A DNA stretch of 64,000 nt from Pseudomonadota bacterium (lineage in GTDB: Bacteria > Desulfobacterota > Desulfobulbia > Desulfobulbales > JAHJIY01). Below, one piece after another: positions 37,201 to 45,355 of the stretch. Below the pieces are notes generated by a model that did no database searches, was not told the origin of the DNA, and was given only the letters and a program-made list of their open reading frames with translations. The translations under genes and the position numbers were made by a program. The stretch covers positions 21,411 through 85,410 of the forward strand of contig JAHJIY010000034.1 of NCBI GenBank assembly GCA_018823175.1. Reading direction: 5' to 3'. Position 1 is the first letter of the stretch, and every line of letters starts with the position of its first letter.

Positions 37201-40200
37201 AATCCCTCAACCTGGGCCACCGCTCCACCCTGCTCGTCATATAGGGAAAAATCCAGCGACTGCCCCTGACTGCCCGGCTCTGCCTCCCGCAAGCAACCAT
37301 AACTCCAGGCAATCCCGCGCCGGCCGGGGGCCAGCCGCAGTTTCGAAAGTCCCACCGGGAAATATCCTTCACCGGCCCCGGCCGGCAGCAAGATCCCGGC
37401 CGCCTGCAGACCGGCATCAAAGATGGCCGGATGCAGGAGATAGGTCGATAACCCGGCAGCAATGCCGGCCGGCGTCGTTAGGCGGCCCAGCGCCTCTTGC
37501 CGACCGCGACTCAAAAGATGAAGACCCTGAAAATCCGCACCATAGGCGATGCCCCGGGCCGCAAACTCCCGGTAATGTTCGGCGACCGACAACTCTTCCC
37601 GGCAACGGGTCTGCAAGTCAGCCAGATTTTCCGAGGTCAGGGCGCCCTGGTCAGACCCGATCCGGCCGACGGCATGAAGGATCCAGCCCCCCTCCTTTTC
37701 ACTATGAATCGAAAAGGTATAACCACCATCAGCGATCGGACTGAGAATCGTCTGCACCAGTACTTCCGAGAGCTCGGGCAGAACCAGCGGCTGCTCAATG
37801 GTAAAACCTTCCAGCCGCAGAGCTTCCGTTCCCAAAAGCTCAACCCCGGCCGCCAGGGCCATCTCCAGATAGCCGGTCGCCGGGAAAACCGTAGCCTCAT
37901 ATATCCGGTGATCGGCCAGAAAGGAGGGCGAATCTTTACGGAGCCGAGACTCAAAAATCACGTCCCGATGTGCCGTCACCACTCGCTGTCCCAGCAAGGG
38001 ATGGCCGGTTTGGTCCTGCGGGCGCAAAGGCTGCGGTTCTGTTATCCTGCGGCCTTCGACTGCTTCAGCCAGCCAGTAGCGCTGCCGCTGAAAGGGATAG
38101 GTGGGCAGGGCAATTTTGCGCCGTTCGTAATCCTGATCAAAACCTTGCCAGTCAATGGTTATCCCTTGGACATACAACGCTGCCAGGCTCTTGAGCAGGA
38201 CCTCCCAGTCGGCAGCGCCCTCTGCCAAACTCGGTAACTCGATCAGGCCATGTTTAGCCTGCCCGGTGCAGGGACCAAGTTCCAGTAAAATCCCGACACC
38301 CTGCTCCTGAAAAGTCTTAAATCCAGTCGTCAGATCCGGCGACTCAGTCGCCTGACGCAACCAATAGTCGGCCCATCCCATATCCTTATCGCTTAAAGTG
38401 CCGGACAAAGACGAAACCAACCTGATCTTTGGTTTCTGGTAGCTGATCCCGGCGGCGACTTTTGCCAAATCGGCAAAATCATTTGCGCCGGACGTCTCGC
38501 CGCGCGCCATCACCAGATTCAACCCCTCATCCTGAGTGAACACCCCGGCGGCACAGGCCGCCGCGTATTCGCCGACCCCAGACCCCATGACCAGCGACGG
38601 CTTGATCCCCCAGCTCTGCCACAACTCGAAAAGGCCATATTCCAGGGCAAACAGCGCCACCAGCTTAAAGGCAGGATCAGTCGGTTCCGGATCGAGCCCA
38701 CCAGCCGAGAAGGCCGCCGACAAGGACTGATCAAAGCGACCCGCCACAAGTTCGGCGCAACGGTCAATTATCTTACGAAAGACCGGCGATGTTTCATAAA
38801 GGTTCCCACCGATTCTGCTAGACGATGAGTCAGCCGCCGCTACAAAATCCGGAAAAATAAAAGCAAGCTTCCGGCTATCAGCCCGCTGACCCGGCGTGAT
38901 GCAACCCTCACCTCCACCGGCCTGATATGCCCGGCAACCGGCGGCAATCTCCGCCCCAGTTGCGCCAACCACCGCCAACCGCTCCTCAAAATGGGAGCGA
39001 CCGGAATTTGCCGTATAAGAAAGATCGGCGATATCCTGCTCGGGATGGCCCGAGAGATACACATCATATCGAGCCGCCAACTCTCTTAAAGCCGCCGCAC
39101 TCTGGGCCGACAAGGCCAGAAGATGGTACGACCGCGCCGGATTATTCTTTTTAGGCATCGGAACCGGCCCTTCTTCTATAACAAGATGGGCGTTGGTCCC
39201 CATAAAACCAAAAGAACTGACTCCGGCGATTTTTCGGCGCCCGGCCGGCCACTTTCTTAGTTGCCGCGGGACCTCAATCGGCAATTTATCCCACTCGATA
39301 TGCGGGTTTGGTTTTTTAAAATTGAGATGGGCCGGAATCTCATCGGCCTGTAGCGATAACACCACCTTGATCAGCCCCGAGATGCCGGCCGCTGCTTCCA
39401 GGTGACCGATGTTGGTTTTCACCGAACCGATCAACAAGGGCTCGGCCGACGAACGCTCGCCAAAGACCATGCCCAGAGCGCCAACCTCAATCGGATCACC
39501 CAAGGAGGTGCCGGTGCCATGGGCCTCGACATAACCGACCTCGGCCGCCTTTATCCCGCCACTGGCCAGGGCCTGCCGAATAACTTCCTCCTGGGAAGGA
39601 CCACTCGGCACAGTCAGCCCACCGCTCGGCCCGTCCTGATTGACGGCGCTACCCCGGACCAGGGCGAGAACCCGGTCTCCCGCCACCAGGGCATCGGACA
39701 ACCGTTTCAGGACGACCACCCCGCAACCCTCGCCCCGCACATAGCCGTCCGCCGCCGCATCAAAGGTCTTGCAGCGGCCGTCGGCGGCCAGCATTCGGGC
39801 CCGGGAAAAATTAATCGACAACTCGGGCGACAGGATCACATTGACTCCGCCAGCCAGAGCCATCGTACATTCCCGGTTGCGCAGACTCTGGCAAGCCAGA
39901 TGAACCGCGACCAATGAGGAAGAACAGGCGGTATCAACCGCCATGCTCGGGCCGGTCAGACCCAAAGTATAGGAAAGACGACCGGCGGCGACACTTAAGA
40001 CCCCGCCGGAGGCAAAATAGGGGTCAATTGCCTGATAATCGTGCTGGCCTAAACGCCGACCCAGATAATCAAAGGTGCTGATCCCGACAAATACCCCCGC
40101 CGCCGAACCCCGTAAAGAGGTAGGAGCACACCCGGCATCCTCCAGCGCCTCCCAGGCAACTTCCAGCAACAGTCTTTGTTGGGGGTCCATACTGATCGCT

Positions 40201-40553
40201 TCTTTTCGGGAAATCCTGAATAAGGAAGGATCAAAGAGATCAACATTCCGCAGAAAGCCACCCCGCCGACAATACATCTTACCGGCGGCCTCGGGATCGG
40301 AATCATAGAAGGCGTCGATATCCCATCTATCCTTAGGGACCTCGGCGATGGCTTCCTGACCGTCACGCAGGAGCTGCCAGAAAGCCTGCGGGTTGAGTGC
40401 ACTACCCGGGAACCTGCACCCCATGCCGACGATAGCGATGGGTTCGGACCTTTGCAGCTCAAGATCCTCGATCCTGGCGCGGGCCGCCTGCAATCCAGCA
40501 AGCAGCTGGGCCGAAGCCGGGCTCGTGGGTATTTTATGGGTGGGACGATCCAT
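34236..40553 (-). CDS. PKS D: KS-(degenerate AT)-DH-ER-KR-ACP
   Basis: 2105 residues; ATG 10 bases after the PKS C stop, with AAGG 8-9 bases upstream. Ketosynthase (cysteine near 208); acyltransferase remnant with GSGVGE near 658; dehydratase (HRIYEATVFP near 881, DAGLQ); a structural reductase half; enoylreductase (about 1395-1700, HAAAGGVGLAA near 1531); ketoreductase (VTGGLGALG near 1718, catalytic Ser and Tyr in CYSSIASVLGSAGQANY); acyl carrier (GIDSLMAV, serine near 2019). It is the only module with a full reductive loop, so it should insert a saturated two-carbon unit. Malonyl loading must come from another protein. The last six residues (KAELSR) and the stop codon come from the hairpin repeat rather than from PKS sequence. 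Confidence 0.95.
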   Translation of the reverse strand: MDRPTHKIPTSPASAQLLAGLQAARARIEDLELQRSEPIAIVGMGCRFPGSALNPQAFWQLLRDGQEAIAEVPKDRWDIDAFYDSDPEAAGKMYCRRGGFLRNVDLFDPSLFRISRKEAISMDPQQRLLLEVAWEALEDAGCAPTSLRGSAAGVFVGISTFDYLGRRLGQHDYQAIDPYFASGGVLSVAAGRLSYTLGLTGPSMAVDTACSSSLVAVHLACQSLRNRECTMALAGGVNVILSPELSINFSRARMLAADGRCKTFDAAADGYVRGEGCGVVVLKRLSDALVAGDRVLALVRGSAVNQDGPSGGLTVPSGPSQEEVIRQALASGGIKAAEVGYVEAHGTGTSLGDPIEVGALGMVFGERSSAEPLLIGSVKTNIGHLEAAAGISGLIKVVLSLQADEIPAHLNFKKPNPHIEWDKLPIEVPRQLRKWPAGRRKIAGVSSFGFMGTNAHLVIEEGPVPMPKKNNPARSYHLLALSAQSAAALRELAARYDVYLSGHPEQDIADLSYTANSGRSHFEERLAVVGATGAEIAAGCRAYQAGGGEGCITPGQRADSRKLAFIFPDFVAAADSSSSRIGGNLYETSPVFRKIIDRCAELVAGRFDQSLSAAFSAGGLDPEPTDPAFKLVALFALEYGLFELWQSWGIKPSLVMGSGVGEYAAACAAGVFTQDEGLNLVMARGETSGANDFADLAKVAAGISYQKPKIRLVSSLSGTLSDKDMGWADYWLRQATESPDLTTGFKTFQEQGVGILLELGPCTGQAKHGLIELPSLAEGAADWEVLLKSLAALYVQGITIDWQGFDQDYERRKIALPTYPFQRQRYWLAEAVEGRRITEPQPLRPQDQTGHPLLGQRVVTAHRDVIFESRLRKDSPSFLADHRIYEATVFPATGYLEMALAAGVELLGTEALRLEGFTIEQPLVLPELSEVLVQTILSPIADGGYTFSIHSEKEGGWILHAVGRIGSDQGALTSENLADLQTRCREELSVAEHYREFAARGIAYGADFQGLHLLSRGRQEALGRLTTPAGIAAGLSTYLLHPAIFDAGLQAAGILLPAGAGEGYFPVGLSKLRLAPGRRGIAWSYGCLREAEPGSQGQSLDFSLYDEQGGAVAQVEGLLVKKASRQSLLRNIIGEGADYRDKNLYEVAWQPVSIPDEPFGDKSAGPWLILADNKGLGERTAALLQEQGAETVLAYPGEVYEKESAGSYRLNPLEPEDFKRLIQDAFDGRICHGILHLWSLDSGERTDQSSIESGKILGYGSVLHLVQALSRMTSLPRLWLVTRGAQALGLRSAEVAVHQAPLWGFNRTLILEHPEFHSLCLDLDPVATIEEERYLLKELYHPDGEDQIAYRAGVRYGARLVRATKKLEKPAEIVPRRIMIKEYGIIDNLAFEPMERSRPGRGEVEIAVKATGLNFRDVLRVLGMLKDYEPQLQDAAKVRFGFECSGLISAIGEGVQGLQVGDQVIAGLTVAGSMGSFTTVNADCVVKKPDWMSHEEGATIPLAFLTAYYGLVQLARIKPGEKILIHAAAGGVGLAALQIAQRAGARIYATASPGKWEYLKSLGVEQVMNSRTMDYVEEIMAQTGGTGVDIILNSLTGEYIPGNLQVLATGGRFVEIGKIGIWQEEEVRQIRPDVKYYPFDLGDVYRTEPDLLQEMLVELMAAFEKRELLPLRHTSFGIGEAASAFRYMAQARHTGKVVLTQAESKTGIRPEATYLVTGGLGALGIETARWLVEKGARNLALVGRGVGSTQAQEQIATLRNLGIKIRVFAIDLGRQQEVGRMLQEITAEMPPLRGIVHAAGVLGDGVILRQNLGQLRQVMAPKADGAWHLHEETRELSLDFFVCYSSIASVLGSAGQANYAAANAFLDSLVHERRRQGLHGLSVNWGAWNKGMAAGLDRRGRERVKAMGLTAITTEQGFKLLGQLLQEDATSACVMPVNWPAYLAYQYRGTVPGFFGAMAAKEVASEQKAEILEKLAASAPGEQHAVLFDYVRAQVASVLGEEGAATLQARQRLFDLGIDSLMAVELKNRFESGLGIILPDTLVFDYPTIEALVDRLGEGLPLRREKAKEAAEVVLSLDAVDLEDLSPEEIAMMLSNELDKAELSR
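38150..38870 (-). other. Vestigial acyltransferase domain in PKS D
   Basis: Same decayed architecture as in PKS E: no GQGSQ, GSGVGE (near 38575-38592) in place of GHSxGE, and deletion of the small subdomain with the substrate-selecting HAFH. Flanking KS-AT and post-AT linkers remain, so the reading frame and the scaffold were kept while catalysis was lost. Confidence 0.85.
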
Positions 40554-40563
40554 ACTCTTTACC

Positions 40564-43500
40564 TTATTTCCCTTTCAACAGGGATTCTAGTTTCGCAAGT
40601 TCAGCAAGAATCTCATCATCAACTTCATCAGGAGACAAGGACACCGCCGGTTTGCTAATCAACTGGCCCGGGAAATCTTCCCTGAACTCATCAACCGCAC
40701 CAAAGACCATTCCCAGCTCCTGAGCCAGATAGCCGGTGATTGCCTCCACGGTCGGATAATCAAAGACCAGGGTCGGCCGCAGGGTCCGGCCCAGATCGGC
40801 CTCAAAACGGTTCTTCAACTCTACCGCCATCAGGGAATCAACCCCTAGATCAAAAAGCCCCAGGTCGCCGGGCACCAGTTGGGCGGATTTCATCCGCAGG
40901 GTCGCGGCCACTTGCGTTCGCACATAGTCAAATAATACCGCGGGTGATTCGCCGGTGGAAGAGGCCGCCAATTTCGCCAGGATCTCGGCCTTTTGCTCGG
41001 GAGGCTTTTCCTTGGTCGCCATCGCCTCAAAAAAGCCGGGAACCGAACCGCGATAGTGATAGGCAAGATAAGTGGGCCAGTTTACCGGCAGCACACAGGA
41101 TGAGGTCAGATCTTCCTGCAATAATTGGCCAAGAACCTTAAACCCCTGCTCCGTGGTGATCGCGGTAAGCCCCATGGCCTTGACCCGTTCCTGACCGCGA
41201 CGGTCAAGCCCGGCCGCCATCCCCTTGTCCCAGGCGCCCCAGTTAATACTTAAGCCATGCAGGCCCTGACGACGCCGCTCATGGACCAATGAATCCAGAA
41301 AGGCATTGGCCGCTGCGTAATTGGCCTGGCCCGCCGATCCCAGGACCGAGGCAATGGAAGAATAACAGACAAAAAAATCAAGGGGCAGCTCCCTGGTCTC
41401 TTCATGCAGATGCCAAGCCCCATCAACCTTCGGCGCCATGACCTGCCGCAGTTGGGGAAACCCCTGTTGCAACAATACACCATCAGCCAGGACCCCGGCC
41501 GCATGGACAATGCCTCGCAGGGCCGGCATCTCGGCGGCAATCTCCCGCAGCATCCGCTTAACCTCCGGTCGCCGGCCAAGATCAATTGCAAAGACCCTTA
41601 CTTTAACTCCGGAATCCCGTAGAGCCGCAATCTGCTCTTGGGCCGAAGCCGAACCCGCGCCACGACCGACCAGCGCCAGATGCCGCGCACCTTTCCGGGC
41701 CAGCCAGCGGGCCGTCTCCACCCCCAAAGCACCCAAACCGCCGGTGATCAGATAAGTGCCGTTTTCCGACACGGAGAAATCACCCTTGTGCGCCAAGGGC
41801 TGCGCAACCAGCCGGGCCGCATAAAAAAGTCCCTGCCTAATCGCGATTCTTTCTTCACGATCGGCAGCAAGTAACAATTCAGCAAGGAGTTTGGCGGAAT
41901 CTTCATCGGGCCTCGGATCCAGATCAAGACAGGTACACTTAAGTTCAGGATGCTCAAGCCTGATCACATTCGCCAGTCCCCAAAGCATCGCTTGCTGGGC
42001 GCAAATCCGCAATTCCTTTGAATTGACCGTCTGCCCGCCCCTGGTCACCAGCCAAAGGCGGGGCCGACCGACCTTATCTGCCGCCGCCAAAGCCTGCAGA
42101 AGATAAAGAACAGCTCCGCAGCCCAAGACCTCAACCTTTGCCAACGAATCAAGCGATGTCTCTTCCCCCGTCTCAAGCGCCCACATGAAAACAATCCCCT
42201 TGATGGGATGGACGTCCTCACAAGAAGCCCTGAACAGACGCCTGAAATCATCCGGCTGTCGGGGATTGATCCGATAATGTCCCTCACTGATCCGATCGTA
42301 TTCAGACCCGGCGCCCACCATAATTGCGGAGTCGCCTTTTCTTTGCAGATCAGCCGCCATGGTTTCGCCCAGCCCGTGATCGTCGGCGAAAATGAGCCAT
42401 CTTCCTTCGGCAACTCCCTTCGCCGAATCTTTCTCAATTTTTAGCGGTCGCCACTCCACCTGGCACAGCCCTTTATCCTGATTTTCGGTCACTCCTTTCC
42501 GGACCAGATCCCGACTGATTTTTCTTGCCGTAAAACCACTTATTTTGAGAATTACGCTGCTATCTTCCGCAAACAGGACGATATCCCCGGTCATTCCTTT
42601 GCCAAGCTGATCATACTCCCTGACCACGGAATGACACCATAAACGGCCGGCCGGAACGGGATTACCGGAAAACTCGACCCGACCGAGAGAAAAAGGGATA
42701 AAGATGAAATTCTGATCAGCCAGTTCTTCGGTCGCCGCAGACGACAAAAGCCTTTGTCCCCAGATGCAGAAAAACTGAAAGCAGGAATCAATCAGCCCGG
42801 GATAGATCTGAAAATCGTTATAGGGCCGGGGCGAAACAGGTCTTGCCAACAAACAGAAAGCCTCCTTCCCCCGCCGTCTGATTTCCTGAATCCACTTAAA
42901 TGAGCTACCAAGATGATGCCCAGCCTCGGCTATCTCCGCATAGAGTTCCGATCCCGCCAGCACTTCCCAATCTTTTTCCACCTCATCCCGCAAGCGGGAC
43001 ATTTCCTTAAGCGGCAGGCGGTCAGGAATTGAGGAGGTTCCATCGGTGATCCTGATCTGACCCGAGACGTGGCTCTTCCATTCTCCGCCCTCTTTTCCGG
43101 TCCCACTCATGACATGAAAGGTACCGCGCCCCTCAACCTCGGGCGAAATAATGGTCTGCAGCAAAAGAGCGTCCTGCTCACCGATAGTAAGGACCTGGGC
43201 CAACAACACCTCCTCAAGCACAACCGGCCCCGCCCCGAAACCCTCATGGGCCGCCTGCACCAGCAGGGAGATATAGGTCGCGCCGGCGACCACCACGGTA
43301 CCGAAGAGATGATGGTCCGCCAGAAAGGCCGGAGAATTCCGGCGCAAGGGCATTTCAAAACGTATTTCACCAGACAAGGGCAGCTGCAGTCGCCGGCCCG
43401 GCAACTTTGCCGCCGGCAGCGAAGAGATGATTGATGATTCTGCCGTGCCGCCGGTCTCCAGCCAGAAACGTTCCCCCTGGAAAGGATAGGTGGGTAGCGT

Positions 43501-45336
43501 TACCTTTTGCCAGGATGTTCCCTCATAAAGAGTGTCCCAGGCAATGGCCGCGCCATTGACATATTGCTCGGCAATTCCGGCCAGAAATGAGCGCACCGCT
43601 TGCCGGTCGGTCGGTATCTCGCACCGGACCATCGGCGCCTCAGAGCCGGCGGCAACTTTCGATTTCGAACGCCACAGACCGACGGCAGCGCGATCAGATT
43701 TAGCCTGTGGCACGGCGGCAAACCCGGCCAGCAACTCCTCCCTGGTCGCGGCGACAATCGCCAATCGACAGCCGAAATGAGAGCGGCAGGTATTTGCCGT
43801 ATAACAGAAATCGCCGATCTCCTGGCCGGGATTCTGGGCCATCTGCCGGGCGTAACGCGCCACCAGAAAATTCAGGGCCTCTGCATTTTTGGCCGACAAG
43901 GCCAAGATATGGGGCATCTGCCCGACAGCGCTCTTTTCTCTTTCCTCCTCGACCGGCGCTTCTTCCAGAATGACATGGGCATTCGTGCCACTAAAACCAA
44001 AACCGCTGACTCCGGCAATTCGCCGCCCTTCCGGGGGCAGCCAGGCCCTACCTTGGGCCGCAACCTCAATCGGCATATTCGGCCAGTCGATATGGGGATT
44101 GGGCTTGTTGAAATGGAGATGACCCGGGATCTCTTGATGCTGCAAGGAAAGAATCACCTTGATTACCCCGGCGATGCCGGCCGCCGCCTCAAGATGACCG
44201 ATATTGGTTTTGACCGAGCCGATGATCAGAGGATTATCGACCGATCGTTTTTTACAAAGTGAGGCGGCAAGGGCATTTACCTCAATCGGGTCACCAAGAG
44301 AAGTCCCCGTACCATGGGCCTCGACATAACTAACCTGCTGCGGGGCAAGACCGCCACCGGCCAACGCCCGCCGGATAACCTCCTCCTGAGAGGGACCATT
44401 GGGGACGGTAAGCCCGCCGGATGGGCCGTCCTGATTAACCGCCGATCCCCGGACCAAGGCCAGGATATTATCACCATCGGCAATGGCATCGGCCAGCCGT
44501 TTCAAGACCACGACCCCACAGCCTTCGCCCCGACCATAGCCGTCAGCGGTCGCGTCAAAGGTTTTGCACCGACCGTCCGGCGCCAGCATTCTGGCCTTGG
44601 AAAAACTGATAGCCGGTTCGGGGGTAAGGATCAGCCCGACCCCACCGGCCAGGGCCATCGAACATTCCCGATTGCGCAAACTCTGGCAGGCAAGATGAAG
44701 TGCCACCAGCGAGGAGGAACAGGCCGTATCAATCGACATGCAGGGACCGGTCAAGCCAAGCAGATAAGAGAGTCGGCCGGCCGCCACACTGAGCGTAGTC
44801 CCGCTGGTGTAATAGGCATCAATACTCGCTCGGTCTGCCAACCCTATGCGCTGAGCGGCGTAATCAAAGGTGCTGATCCCGACAAAGACCCCGGTATCAC
44901 TACCGAACAAGCCCAGCGATGGCTGGTTGGCACATTCCAGCGCCTCCCAACTCACTTCCAGCAAGAGCCGCTGCTGAGGGTCCATACTTATCGCTTCCCG
45001 GGGTGAGATCCCGAAGAAGGCGGCATCAAAAAGATCCACCTGATCAAGATAACCGCCCCGCCGGCAGTACATCTTGCCCGGCGCCTCGGGATCGGGATCA
45101 TAATAGGCATCGACGTCCCAGCGATCCCCGGGGATTTCCCCAATCGCATCGGTCCCGCTTTTTAATAACCGCCAGAAGGAATCCGGGTCATTGGCCCCGC
45201 CGGGAAAACGGCAGGCCATCCCGATGATCGCAATCGGTTCGGCCCGCATCAGAGCCAATTGCGCTTCAAACTGCTGGGCGGCAAAGGCCAGCTTAACCGG
45301 AGACAAATGAGATATACGCCCGGCAAAATCGCTCAC
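40564..45336 (-). CDS. PKS C: AT-less KS-DH-KR-ACP
   Basis: 1590 residues. I place the start at the GTG at 45336, which has AGGGGA 7 bases upstream and falls 20 bases after the PKS B stop; the frame is open further upstream but there it only shadows PKS B. Ketosynthase (DTACSSS cysteine near 204) leads, through a roughly 100-residue linker, directly to the post-AT motif LPTYPFQGERFWL: the acyltransferase is gone. Dehydratase (HHLFGTVVVA near 675, with Ala for the motif proline; DSCFQ), ketoreductase (ITGGLGALG near 1199, Ser and Tyr present; LAD in the LDD position suggests B type) and acyl carrier (GVDSLMAV, serine near 1500) follow. Expected to introduce one double bond. The C-terminal third is very similar to PKS D. 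Confidence 0.95.
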   Translation of the reverse strand: MSDFAGRISHLSPVKLAFAAQQFEAQLALMRAEPIAIIGMACRFPGGANDPDSFWRLLKSGTDAIGEIPGDRWDVDAYYDPDPEAPGKMYCRRGGYLDQVDLFDAAFFGISPREAISMDPQQRLLLEVSWEALECANQPSLGLFGSDTGVFVGISTFDYAAQRIGLADRASIDAYYTSGTTLSVAAGRLSYLLGLTGPCMSIDTACSSSLVALHLACQSLRNRECSMALAGGVGLILTPEPAISFSKARMLAPDGRCKTFDATADGYGRGEGCGVVVLKRLADAIADGDNILALVRGSAVNQDGPSGGLTVPNGPSQEEVIRRALAGGGLAPQQVSYVEAHGTGTSLGDPIEVNALAASLCKKRSVDNPLIIGSVKTNIGHLEAAAGIAGVIKVILSLQHQEIPGHLHFNKPNPHIDWPNMPIEVAAQGRAWLPPEGRRIAGVSGFGFSGTNAHVILEEAPVEEEREKSAVGQMPHILALSAKNAEALNFLVARYARQMAQNPGQEIGDFCYTANTCRSHFGCRLAIVAATREELLAGFAAVPQAKSDRAAVGLWRSKSKVAAGSEAPMVRCEIPTDRQAVRSFLAGIAEQYVNGAAIAWDTLYEGTSWQKVTLPTYPFQGERFWLETGGTAESSIISSLPAAKLPGRRLQLPLSGEIRFEMPLRRNSPAFLADHHLFGTVVVAGATYISLLVQAAHEGFGAGPVVLEEVLLAQVLTIGEQDALLLQTIISPEVEGRGTFHVMSGTGKEGGEWKSHVSGQIRITDGTSSIPDRLPLKEMSRLRDEVEKDWEVLAGSELYAEIAEAGHHLGSSFKWIQEIRRRGKEAFCLLARPVSPRPYNDFQIYPGLIDSCFQFFCIWGQRLLSSAATEELADQNFIFIPFSLGRVEFSGNPVPAGRLWCHSVVREYDQLGKGMTGDIVLFAEDSSVILKISGFTARKISRDLVRKGVTENQDKGLCQVEWRPLKIEKDSAKGVAEGRWLIFADDHGLGETMAADLQRKGDSAIMVGAGSEYDRISEGHYRINPRQPDDFRRLFRASCEDVHPIKGIVFMWALETGEETSLDSLAKVEVLGCGAVLYLLQALAAADKVGRPRLWLVTRGGQTVNSKELRICAQQAMLWGLANVIRLEHPELKCTCLDLDPRPDEDSAKLLAELLLAADREERIAIRQGLFYAARLVAQPLAHKGDFSVSENGTYLITGGLGALGVETARWLARKGARHLALVGRGAGSASAQEQIAALRDSGVKVRVFAIDLGRRPEVKRMLREIAAEMPALRGIVHAAGVLADGVLLQQGFPQLRQVMAPKVDGAWHLHEETRELPLDFFVCYSSIASVLGSAGQANYAAANAFLDSLVHERRRQGLHGLSINWGAWDKGMAAGLDRRGQERVKAMGLTAITTEQGFKVLGQLLQEDLTSSCVLPVNWPTYLAYHYRGSVPGFFEAMATKEKPPEQKAEILAKLAASSTGESPAVLFDYVRTQVAATLRMKSAQLVPGDLGLFDLGVDSLMAVELKNRFEADLGRTLRPTLVFDYPTVEAITGYLAQELGMVFGAVDEFREDFPGQLISKPAVSLSPDEVDDEILAELAKLESLLKGK

Positions 45337-45355
45337 GGTAAAATCCCCTGCAAAC

